A stretch of DNA of 64,000 bases from assembly GCA_028564705.1 (NCBI GenBank), contig JAPXFQ010001936.1, forward strand, positions 124,001 to 188,000. Reading direction: 5' to 3'. Source of the DNA: Apricaphanius iberus (Eukaryota > Chordata > Actinopteri > Cyprinodontiformes > Aphaniidae). A program made the position numbers and the translations under genes. Shown here in pieces: positions 1 through 9,364 of this stretch (position 1 is the first letter of the stretch; the number at the start of each line of letters is the position of its first letter). The notes under the pieces were generated by a model, which had not been told where the DNA came from, did no database searches, and saw only the letters and a program-made list of their open reading frames with translations.

Positions 1-262
1 TTACTTCGGACACTCTGGAGGAAAAAACACGTTTTGTAGCTGGAGGAGGAACTAAAGGGAACACTATTGTTTCTGATGTCAGTGTCCGTGTGTGACACCA
101 ACCAGAAGTAAACAACAAGATGCTAGCAACGTTAGCTTCCAGCTTTCCTTCTGTTTATCGCTGATTGGAAGATCGAGCTTAGTGAGCACAATATTTCAGT
201 GTCTGGAGCAACAAGATCTTCGGTTCATCACTGGAGAAAGTTCTTATGCTCAGAAACTCCAG
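1..262 (+). promoter_or_regulatory. Promoter / non-coding first exon block of ZNF-A (5' edge cut by the window)
   Basis: This block is repeated, diverged, at 15640-15757, 24505-24568 plus 29596-29805, and 48770-48799 plus 49475-49707. Shared landmarks are the ACTAAAGGGAACAC stretch, GTGTCCGTGTG, GCTAGCAACGTTAGCTTCC and ATCTTCGGTTCATCA. It ends CTCCAG|GTATGT at 262/263, a good 5' splice site, and holds no sizeable ORF, so I read it as promoter plus 5'UTR exon. The partner is the acceptor at 9349. The transcription start is not visible. The ETS-like CGGAAGT seen in copies C and D is AGAAGT here. Confidence 0.6.
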
Positions 263-276
263 GTATGTTAACTGTA

Positions 277-958
277 CACTGTAAATTCTAACAAGTGTAC
301 TTGAAAATATTAAGAAAACCTTGTAAAAAGTAAGTAAATACACTTAATTGTGGAAAGTATTGTGAAATCATATATTGAGTAACCTGTACTTTTATTTAAG
401 TTGAGACTAAATATATCTCAGTATAGTTAAATTCAAATCAAGTTGTTACAACTTACATACTTTCAATCACAATACCTTCAATCAAAATAGGTGGACATTA
501 CTTGAAATTTGGTATAGACTACACTTAAGTTATCTTAGTGTCATGCACTTTTGTTAAAGTTGTCAAGGACTCAAAGATAGGTCACATCAATTAAACATAT
601 ATGCCCTTTTAAGCACAATATGACTCAAGATAAGGGACACATTGACCAGAACTGTAATCACTGTGGGTGTGGAATAAAGATCGACACCAATATTTGAACA
701 GTTAATTTTGGAAACACACTGGATATTTCAATACTACAGACTTCCAATTCACTCATGGTGTCAAAAACAGGCTCCTAAGAACCTAGGGAGATATGATAAT
801 TAGGTCACTCCCAGTATGACAAAAAGTTTGAGTTACATATACTCAAAGCAAGCATAGGTTGCACTATCTCAACACATTTGAGTTAGAACATATATTTTTT
901 AATATTGAGTTTCAGATACTCAATGTAAATAAGTAATCTCACATTGGGATTTACAGTG
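277..958. mobile_element. Non-autonomous MITE in ZNF-A intron 1, TA target site
   Basis: The ends are inverted repeats (CACTGTAAAT at 277 and ATTTACAGTG ending at 958), each flanked by TA (275-276 and 959-960). The homologous ZNF-C intron reads straight from TTAACTGTA into the GTGCTGGATGGAACTAG segment, so this is an empty-site comparison within the window. The interior is AT-rich with no coding capacity. A TA duplication fits the Tc1/mariner superfamily, but a 4-bp GTAC reading of the same junction is also possible. Confidence 0.65.
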
Positions 959-960
959 TA

Positions 961-1546
961 CAGTGCTAGATTGAACTAGTTGATTTCGCGGCGGAATAAA
1001 CTCGCGTCCGTGTTTTTCCTCACAGCTTGATTATATTCTTCATTTATCACTGATTGTGTTATTTCGTTATGTTTGAGAAACTGGAAACAGTAGAAAAACA
1101 ATGAGAACAAAGAATAGATTGATGGCCTTTAAACTGAGGCTTTTGATCTCAACCCAAATGATTTTATGGTCATTTTTTGTTTAAAAATTCAAAGACCAAG
1201 AGAATCATATTTTTCTTGGAAAATGGCTGAAAGGCATAAAGGCAGATTATAGCACTTTTACTTTATTTGGATAACGGTGTAGTTTAAAAATAAACTATGG
1301 GTAACACTAGATTAGCTCTAGCTCCAAAACTAGAATATGTATATTTATTTTCTTGATTGGTATAATTTATTTTACAAGTATAGCGTATTAAAATATAAAC
1401 TCACGAAAGGGTAAAAGTTGATTGTTTTTTACCATCACCTTTGTATGTTGGAAATTATGAATTACCCAGATCCAATACAGAAGAAATGTAGAATTCCATA
1501 TCTAAACAAAACATTCATTAAACCTTTAAAATAACCCAAAGTAAAT
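961..1546 (+). other. Ancestral ZNF-A intron 1 sequence
   Basis: No gene seen. The segment matches the same part of the other two genes: GAACTAGTTGAT...GCGG is repeated at 29820 and 49734, the GAGAAACTGGAA...AACAAT piece near 1074 recurs at 32967, and 1385-1540 recurs at 50285-50470. It is therefore part of the tandemly duplicated gene unit rather than a separate repeat. Confidence 0.6.
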
Positions 1547-1554
1547 GTTATATG

Positions 1555-3147
1555 CAGTGCTCTCAAGTCTCACGCAATGAGCGTGAGACACGCGCATTTC
1601 ACCGACTTCCCACGCTCACACGCCACACATGCCATTTCTCACCCTGATAAATGATTAACCCTCTAGGCGCCAAAGTCGCAATATTGCGACAAGCAACATT
1701 GCTGACTTTAACGAGCCACAGCTGGAGATAGGGCCACTAATTTAATTACTACTTTACACCAGGAGATGGAGGGCATGTGTACCTTTAATCTTGGACACCT
1801 TTTTGGGTGTGTTACCAAGGAAACTTTTGGAGTATATCGGCCTTTAAGTCAGCGCCGCGAGCGGGGGACGCGAGGTGCAGCTACTGCAGTCACAGTATAA
1901 AGAAAGCGAGTTTTAGAAGATAAAACTTATGAGGCCGAGATGTCGGAGTTCCCCGCCGTAAAGTATTGGCTTAATCAGATTCTGAAGAGAAATATTTACC
2001 TCTGATCTGTTCAGTTGTCCTGGGAGAAAGTGAAACTAAAATGTCCCGCAGCAACAGCCAGTCTCGTTTCGCCATGACGCTCCAAAAGCAGCAACATTCC
2101 AGCTCTGCATCACGTTTTCCCGGTGAGAGAAAGGTATGTGTTCGGGTAGCAAAGTGGTCATCACAGCGCTAATTGTGACCGAGGTGGGAGGGATGTATAA
2201 ATCAATTGATATAATAGCAGATGCGATCGAAAACAGGAGAGAAAAAAGACCGCTTATAAGCGAGTAAACAGCAGTAAAGTTCTCTACCCCGCTGCAAGTG
2301 AGGATGATTATGATGAGGTTTGCTTGACAGATGAGGAAGAGTAGAATCACCAGTGGATCAGACGATTTGATGAGCCTGTTAGTTATTTTTGGGACGGATC
2401 TGTAACATTCTGTGGCCAATATTTTCGTTCTGTTGATTTTATATAGTGAATAGAGTAACAGAGCCACATAAGAAAGGACATAAACAGATATATCCACCTG
2501 TTCTTGAAAAAAAGCCAAAAAAATGAAACATATAGATGTAGAAAATACATATATAGAAAACTCTAAAAAATAAATAAAATTATTGATGAAAAAAAGTTTT
2601 AAACAATTTTAAAAAGCAAAAAATGGTAAAAGTCATACAATCCAATAGTGCCAACACCTGATGACGTCATAATATGCAAATTAGATGTATGATTTTGCTC
2701 GTGTCACAAACTTTTGATCATACTGAAGATTTTTCTAATTTACAATGTACCTTTATCTATAACCATATTAAAGCTACAACATTTTGAACTAGTGATATCA
2801 AAATGGAATATTTTATAGAAAAACCCCTCGTGCCACGCCGTTTTACCATGAACAGTAAATGCCCACCACCGCTGTGCCCTTGTTTAGCTCATCATACAGC
2901 TGTCTTTAGTTAGCAAATCAGAACATAGAATTTCTAAACCAATCAGAAAACAGAATGTCTTGTCTCTAGCCGGGTAAGATCCAAAATAGGCAGTGCTGTC
3001 ACTGGCTGACGAAACTGGACGAAGCTTGACGAAGATAGACCTGACAACCCCCCCCGCCCCCCCCCGAGCGTGCTGTACGATTTGCTGGCAGGACCCCTGC
3101 CCTGCCACAATCTCACTCCAAGCAATCTTGAAAACTTGAGAGCCCTG
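1555..3147. mobile_element. hAT-type DNA transposon, non-autonomous or decayed, 1.59 kb
   Basis: Terminal inverted repeats CAGTGCTCTCAAGT (left) and ACTTGAGAGCCCTG-like (right, with mismatches) are flanked by a perfect 8-bp duplication GTTATATG at 1547-1554 and 3148-3155. An 8-bp duplication is the hallmark of hAT elements. The homologous ZNF-C intron (around 50470-50500) lacks the insert. No hAT transposase motif is readable. A 160-codon ORF on the minus strand (2036-2518) is rich in hydrophobic stretches but matches nothing I recognise. A TTAA followed by CCCTCTAGGCGCCA and a palindrome (GTCGCAATATTGCGAC) at 1655-1690 looks like one end of a piggyBac-type element nested inside; its other end is not visible. 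Confidence 0.7.
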
Positions 3148-3209
3148 GTTATATGTACATAACAACCAGGATAAATGATTGCTTTTTGTATTCCATACAA
3201 CAAATCTCT

Positions 3210-4330
3210 GTCAGGTTGGGGTTAAATGAGGACCCAGATGAAGAGCATTGTGTCAAGCTTAGACGGCTCATCTTTAATGATTAATCCAATACTCTGACTC
3301 AGGTCTGGACGTGGAGAATGAAGACAATCAAAGACTGTAAGGGTTAACGCTCTGAGCTACAAGCTAGAAGAGACTTTTACCCCGTTTTTCAACAACGATC
3401 ATTTTATACCCAGAAACATCTCGAGTAGAGAAAACATATCGATATAATAAGACCCAAATGGGTCGGGTGAATACGGCCTGATATGGTGATATTTCCACTA
3501 CCATCGGTGGAGGGTGAGGACATAGACGGGAACATCTTAACAACACATCCAGCAAAAAGCAGTAACAAAGTCATCATGAAAACTCAGATCATATCAAAAA
3601 ATAAAGGGCTTTTGACTCACCCCACATCTCAGACATCCATTAATTCATGCCTCCAGCTGTGTTCCTCACACCAGTACTGATCTACCCAGCGATCATCCAG
3701 TCTGTCTAGAGTCCAACTCTGCAGTATTCCAGCCTGATCTAGCCGTCTCCCGCTCTCTGATGCCGCGGCTTCCCGGTCCTGCCGACTTTGCTGCTCTACT
3801 GCTACCCGGCAGGTTGCCAGCTCCAACTCGCGTGTAGAAAGAGATAAAAGCTCCGACCAGAACAGGATTCCTCTCGGCCACCTGACAGAACCCCCCCACA
3901 GCTGGTGAAGCATCAGCCGGTATGAAGCCTCCCACCAAAACAGAAACTTCTTGGACGGTCTGTTACTGTAATCGACACCACAGCAAGCCGTCTTCGTCCA
4001 GTAATTGCAGATTAACATCCAAAACCGAATAAAAACTGCAGAGGCAACTGATAGTAGAGTTCAGAAACACCAAATGACTGAAGTCTTTGTTAGTCCCAGG
4101 CTGTGAAGAGCTTCCCTTCAAGCAGAGCGGGACAGCAGACTATGGAGCAGCTATTAGGTACAGTTAGCCACCATTAGCCACCAGCGTTAGTTCCTTTTTG
4201 GAGCCAGCCCCCAGTGGATGAGGGCTGAACAGCAATTTTGGCCACTTCCTGGTTGGCTTCACTTTTTGCAAGCAGAGTTTGCCCCTTGATTGGAACCCTT
4301 ACCAACCATTAACAGTTCTGGCTCCCACAG
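3210..4330. other. Unassigned intronic sequence, probable DNA-element remnants
   Basis: No gene supported. The stretch 3500-3565 (GGGTGAGGACATAG...CAGCAAAAAGCA) resembles 34415-34462 in the ZNF-B intron, so a dispersed non-autonomous element is likely. A 129-codon minus-strand ORF at 3629-4018 has no recognisable domain and lies in a GC-richer patch. I treat it as chance or decayed transposon sequence. Confidence 0.3.
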
Positions 4331-4339
4331 AGATGTTAG

Positions 4340-4766
4340 TCTTACTCAGTTAATCACCCTCATTAAAGACACAGGTCTGTCTGAACTAATCACCTGTATA
4401 AAAGACACCTATCCACAGAATCAATCAATCAAGCAGACTCCAAACTTTCCAACATGGGAAAGACCAAACAGCCTTCCAACGATGTCAGAGACACAATTGT
4501 AGACCTGTAGAAGGCTGGAATGGGCTACAAAACGATTAGCTAGAAGATGGGATAGAAGGTGACAACTGCTGTTCAATTGTTCGAAAATGGAAGGAGCACA
4601 AAATGACAATCAATTGACAAGGAAACCATTGGAAATACAGTACACCGCAATGGATTAAAATCCTGCTGAGCTCGCAAGGTCCCCCTGCTCAAGAAGGCAC
4701 CTGTGCAGGTCCGTCTGAAGTTTGCCAATGAACACCTCAATGATTCAGAGAGTGACATGGGAGAAA
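4340..4766 (+). pseudogene. Tc1-like transposase, 5' remnant
   Basis: From an ATG at 4454 the + strand reads [18 protein letters not shown], then a stop, then KAGMGYKTIS. Further on in shifted frames come KVPLLKKAPVQVRLKFANEH and LNDSE. These are the N-terminal paired-like domain and linker of a common fish Tc1 transposase, with the middle deleted and several stops and frameshifts. The catalytic DDE part is absent: at about 4766 the sequence switches to another dispersed repeat. Upstream (4340-4453) is probably the element's 5'UTR. It is non-functional. Confidence 0.75.
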
Positions 4767-4769
4767 GTG

Positions 4770-5520
4770 TTATGGTCAGATTTAGTTCAATTCCCTTTTA
4801 TTTATACAGCGACAATTCACAACAAATGTCATCTCAGGGCACCCTACAACAAAAGTAATTTCCATAGAATTGTACAAACATTCCAATCAGTTAAAAGTTT
4901 TCTATATAAGGATCCAAGCAGATTCCATGAAGTCGTTGGCATAGGGTTGAACCCCTTTGATGGAGGCCTGCAACCACAGCAAACCATTAAGCTATCCCTC
5001 TTACTGAGCAAGCATGACTCGACAGTGGAGAGGAAAAACTTTCCTTAAACAGGAACCTCAGTACCTGGCTCAGTATAAGCGATCATCTGCCGTGACCGTC
5101 TGGGGGTCTGAGGTCACATAGAGCACCATCGGACCGATGTTCACCATCCAGCAGGGGGCACCATACTTAAGCAGGACATCGGACGAGGCAGACCCTCTAT
5201 GGAGAGAGAAACACAGGAAAAAAATTAGGTTAACATTTGCAATAATAGCAGAATAAATGTATCTGGAGAGTAGTAAAACAGAAAACTAGCAGAGCGAAGA
5301 AAAGTGGTCAGTGTGTCCTCCAACAGTCTAAGCCTATAGCAGCATAACTACAGAGATACCTCAGGATAACCTAAGCGATTCTAAATATAAGCTTTATCGA
5401 AAAGGAAGGTTTTAAGCGTAGTCTTAAGAATGGAGTGTCTGCCTCACATACTAAAACTGGGAGCTGGTTCCAAATGAGAGGAGCCTGGTAACTAAAAGAT
5501 CTGCCTACCATTCATTTATT
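4770..5520 (+). repeat. Dispersed teleost repeat (copy 1 of a family)
   Basis: It begins with the characteristic TTCAATTCCCTTTTATTTATACAGC-type segment and continues with ACTGAGCAAGCATG, GACAGTGGAGAGGAAAAACT and GGAGCTGGTTCCA. The same order recurs at 20818-21430, and partial copies lie at 45640-45890 (minus) and 50195-50285. The family is very common in fish genomes. I know the pattern but not a certain name for it. No ORF of note. Confidence 0.7.
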
Positions 5521-5529
5521 GATTTGCAT

Positions 5530-6050
5530 TGAATGGGGGGGAACCTTTTGTCTTGGAGACTGGCAAGGATGAATTTTGATTCTACGAGGCTGGTGGCAGA
5601 GAACCTTGTTCTGAGGTAGTGGCTTGAGAAGCAACAGAGGTGGACCTTGTGGCCCGGAAGGCAATGGAGCTAAACCTTGGGGTTTTGGAGGCAGCGGAGC
5701 TGAAACTTTTTGCTTGTGAGATGGCAGACCATAACCTTGTGGCTTGGAAAGCGGCAGAGCTAAACTTTAAGGTTTAAAAAACGTCAGAGCTGAGGCTTGA
5801 GGTGAGGCGTAGGCTGGCTGAGGTGACTGTTATAGCTTGGTGGTCAGCTGCACTGGAGGTGCAGTTGAGGCCGGCTGGACTGAAGCGTTTCCTGAGGCGG
5901 AGGTTGGTGGAGGGCAACCTTGTGGCGAGGCCGGCTGAGCTGTACCTTCTGTGAGGCCATTGTAAGCAGAGCTGAGCCTTGCTGTGAGGTGATGGTCGGC
6001 AGCGTTGAAGTCTGAGCTGAGGCGGAGGATGTCTGGGCCGAAGCTCAAGC
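5530..6050. repeat. Degenerate tandem repeat, about 30-50 bp period
   Basis: A motif of the form GGCAG(C/A)GGAGCT(G/A)AA(A/C)CTT...GGCTTGGAA is repeated many times with drift: GAGCTAAACCTTGGGGTTTTGG at 5669, GAGCTGAAACTTTTTGCTTG at 5698, GAGCTAAACTTTAAGGTTT at 5757, GAGCTGAGGCTTGAGG at 5788, and GCTGAG(C)...GAGGC(G)GAGG units up to 6030. It looks like an old GC-rich minisatellite expanded from within or next to the dispersed repeat before it. No coding function seen. Confidence 0.5.
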
Positions 6051-6059
6051 TTGTGTTGA

Positions 6060-6310
6060 GAATGCCTGAACTGAATCTGTCTGTCTGTCCCCTAGAAAAT
6101 GCTGTTTTACATTGGTCTTATTGTGACTCGAACGTTTGGTAGAGATTAAACTTTCAAAGAAGACACACCAGTAGTCAGATAGCGCAGTATGAACTTAGAG
6201 ATTTTAGATAAATAAAAAATGTTGCTAATAATTAAGTCTAGAGTGTGTCCTCGATTGTGTGGATATCGGTCCCAGGAAGCTGATTTAGACAAAGTTTTAG
6301 TGTCAGTTTT
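6060..6310 (-). pseudogene. LINE endonuclease-domain fragment (CR1/L2/Rex1 type), broken
   Basis: On the minus strand, pieces such as HTIEDTLDLIISNIF match the end of the apurinic-type endonuclease of CR1/L2/Rex1-group LINEs (pattern HxxGHTLDLxI). A better preserved copy of the same region lies at 43480-43790. Stops and frameshifts interrupt it and no RT follows. It is a relic. Confidence 0.4.
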
Positions 6311-6668
6311 GTCCCCACCATGATTTGTGCCCTCATGTTTTCTGAGAAGGTCCTTAAGGGGGAGTTAGTGCTTCTACAGAGGCTGTTTGGGAGTCAAGCA
6401 GGAGCTGTGAGTTCAACAATTTTTGTCTCTGTACTTTTGCATCTTTGAGCTGGTGGGGCAATGTTTGGACCTGTTTGTCTTTGGGAACATTCAGGGATGT
6501 TTGATTTAGATAGCTAAACAGATTAGAAATCGGGAGTCTCTGTCCACTTTTGTTATGATAATGCTAGTTGTGTTTTAGAAGGTGTTTTGCGCCACCACAA
6601 TATTTTTAAATTGTTGATAAATCAATTGATCAGCACGTGTTTTTTGAGAATTTGTGAAGCATACGCAC

Positions 6669-7639
6669 TAGGGCTGGGCAAAACGATTATTTTTGTAATC
6701 GATTAATCTAGCGATTATTTTTCAATTCGATGTTGATTCGATTATTTATTATTTACCCAATATTTAACTTGTATAGAAATTTTACATTTATTAATTTATT
6801 TATTCCAATGAAATAAACAAATTTCTTCATTTGAACATTTTAATAAAAAAACAAAAAACAAAACAAGAAGTTAAATGAAAAAAGTTTTGCACATACAAAA
6901 AAAAGAGATGAACCGGGAGAGAGGTGCTGTTCATTCCAAAAAAATGTTGGACATTTTTCTAGTTATTAGATGGCAACTTTGAAATCAACAAACTGGAGGA
7001 GCATTAAGTAAAAAAAAAAATATTCAAACAGGATGAGGTGTTATTAAACCTGATAATGAAGAGTTCGTTGTCGTTTTGCTTTTGCAAGCACTTAAACAAT
7101 GTTGTATTAATGTCCACAATGGCTCCGTTTAGCAGGTAGTGCATTACCTTTAACATGTTTACTCTCTCACATTTTCGGCTTTTGCTCATAATCAGTCTGT
7201 GCGCATACCGACTCATTCTGCCAACACGGGTCACAAATGAAAACCAACAAAACAGATAGCAGTAACATACACCAGACGCAGCTGTGTATGAGTACATGCC
7301 CTCTGCGTGGGGGTGTTTGGGTGATTTATAGGGTAAAATACATAACGTTAGTAAAAAAGTTGAAAACTTACGGTGTTTAATCATTTGCTGGAACTGCTCC
7401 TGGATGCCGCTGTTTGAGGCGCTGGTGCACAGCCGTCGTGCTTTTATAAGCCATTATAACACAAAATTGCTCCCTTTATTTTAAAATAGTTCCATACCTC
7501 TGAACTGCAAGTTTGGATGGAGGTATTTTTAAGTCGACTGACTCACTCATGCTGCAACTACCGACTCCCGCCATGTTTGTTTTGAAAGTGATGACGCATC
7601 GACTCGCATTTTTTGCGTCGAAGCGTCGTTCCAGCCCTA
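6669..7639. mobile_element. hAT-type non-autonomous element, 971 bp
   Basis: The ends are TAGGGCTGG (6669) and CCAGCCCTA (ending 7639), flanked by 8-bp direct repeats with one mismatch, ATACGCAC (6661-6668) and ATGCGCAC (7640-7647). The TAGGGCTGG end, 8-bp duplication and ATTCGATT/AATCGATT-rich subterminal region are typical of fish hAT MITEs. No transposase ORF is present; the 126-codon ORF at 7004-7384 (minus) shows no domain. Confidence 0.7.
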
Positions 7640-7647
7640 ATGCGCAC

Positions 7648-8950
7648 CCTAGAGAATTCCTCATCATATCCTGTTGGGAGAGGTCTGCTGACAAAGATGA
7701 ATGTTCAGTCCCTGTGGTTTATCCTGTAACCCTGAAATGTCCTGTTTCAATATCTCTGACCGTTGTTTGCTTGTGCTGCAAAGCCTGCATGTGAATTAAG
7801 CTTAAATTTTGGGTGCTGGTTCCTAATCGATTTTTTTCACTGTATCGTTGGGGCAGCTAAAAACATTAGTGTTGTGGCTACAGAAATTTTCAATGCCATT
7901 TCTGGAACCATCATCAATAACCAACACTTATGCTAGGGGCTTCCTCACTTGCTTTTGTGGTTTATTGCGGCCAGATTCTTCGTTGTAACCTTGGCTGACT
8001 CCAGGGACAGTCTGATTTCCTATCTACAATCTGATTTTCCCCCATTTACAAAAGAATCATCTTCTCCCTAAATTCAATCCCCACTTGTTTGTTAATTAAA
8101 AACAGCTGCTGCTCTCTGTGATCACTTAACGGGGACAGTGTGTGGATCTTCGCCCACACTGGCTGCGCCACTCCCGTCTTGGAGGACTACCCAGAGGGTG
8201 ACTGTCTGGCTCATTCCACCATCATCGGAGACTTGAAATTCTCGACCAGTCAAATGCAGTCTGTCAATTAAAACGGAAACCTTTGCATTTACTTTCTTCC
8301 TTTTTCTGTCAAGTCTTGCATGGAAGATAGATGCAGGAAGTAAGGAGACGTGTTATCTCCTTCTCAAAACATTCTCTGTGGTGACACAGTAAAGGAAAAA
8401 ATAAAACAACCAAGTACAAATGCCATTAGTTCTACCACACACAAAAAGCAATAAATTTGAAGACAGGTTTTATATTCGTCACTGCTTGTTACAATTGATG
8501 GTGAATCAGAAAAAAATAAAATAAAAAATGACAGCAAAAGTAAATTTTCAATTGAAAAAAAAAGTTATATGAAATTATTGCAGTTTACACATTTTATGTA
8601 TATGTATGGTATGGTATGGGTAACCTTTATCAATACTGATACAGTACATAGGAAATGTAACCGATTTATTGGTGCATCCCTAATTTTGACTACTACCGAA
8701 CATAGAAAGTAAAAACAGCTATAAAGAATGAAACATGTATTGTAAAAAACTCATTTTAATTAAAGATTAGAAAGGATTCCTTCAGATTTAGGAGGGTTTA
8801 ATACGGACTTCATAAACAGGACGTCCTCAGAAGTAAGAATGGGTTGCTATGCCAACCCAGAACATTGGGACTTAAATCAATACATCTGACCTGACCTAGA
8901 ATTATACAGTGTCATATAATCAGGTTGGCTACTATGTCATAAAGAAAATG
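7648..8950. other. ZNF-A intron, no gene seen
   Basis: AT-rich sequence without a supported ORF. TGCATCCCTA at about 8672-8682 resembles the right end of a hAT-type element (the reverse of TAGGGATGCA), but I could not find a matching left end or duplication. A short TATGG tandem run sits at 8606-8620. Confidence 0.3.
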
Positions 8951-8954
8951 CACA

Positions 8955-8955
8955 C

Positions 8956-8993
<38 letters not shown>

Positions 8994-9030
8994 TTATCCC
9001 CAAAAAAGGGGAAATTCAATTTGTCAAGTG
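8955..9030 (-). repeat. (GATA)n microsatellite at the 3' tail of a minus-strand LINE
   Basis: About nine GATA units (8957-8991) are followed by AATTTATCCCC...GGGGAAATTCAATTTG. Read on the minus strand this is GAATTTCCCC...GGGGATAAATT then (TATC)n, the usual 3' end of CR1/L2-like LINEs, where a short tandem tail follows a GAATTTCCC block. A sense-oriented relative ends at 22100-22138. Confidence 0.6.
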
Positions 9031-9164
9031 CTCGTATAATTAACTATCAGTATTGAAAAACACAGTATTGAAAAACGCAGAGTAGATCATTCTTAACATT
9101 ACATTTCCCAAAACACAAAAGTAGAGAAAGTAAAAAAACAACAACACAGCAATTAAACATCATA

Positions 9165-9312
9165 ACCATTTACTCGAACAGCTCTAAACAGATGACTTCT
9201 AAGTTTTGATTTAGAACAGCTCAGTGTTTTAGCAGCTTTGTTGTCATCAGGAAGTTCCAGATCTGAGGAGCATATAAAACTGAAAGCTGCTTCTCCATGT
9301 TTAGTTCTGATT
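9165..9312 (-). pseudogene. LINE ORF2 C-terminal fragment just upstream of the ZNF-A acceptor
   Basis: On the minus strand this encodes pieces such as MEKQLSVLYAPQIWNFL, equivalent to the (E)AAFSFYAP(Q/E)IWNKL...FKSKLKT motif at the C terminus of CR1/L2/Rex1-type LINE ORF2. The same fragment lies upstream of the ZNF-B exon (38480-38755) and the ZNF-C exon (59470-59745), so it was present before the gene duplicated. Here it reaches within 40 bp of the splice acceptor. Confidence 0.6.
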
Positions 9313-9364
9313 CTTGGACTGATTCTTCTACTCTTCTTGATTCCCCCAGGCCTTCCACAGCATC

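Noticed and set aside
1655..2900. Complete piggyBac element
   Set aside because: Only one TTAA-linked end is seen; no inverted copy of CCCTCTAGGCGCCA and no readable transposase.
7004..7384. 126-codon minus-strand ORF inside the 6669-7639 element
   Set aside because: No domain; lies in a non-autonomous hAT-type element.
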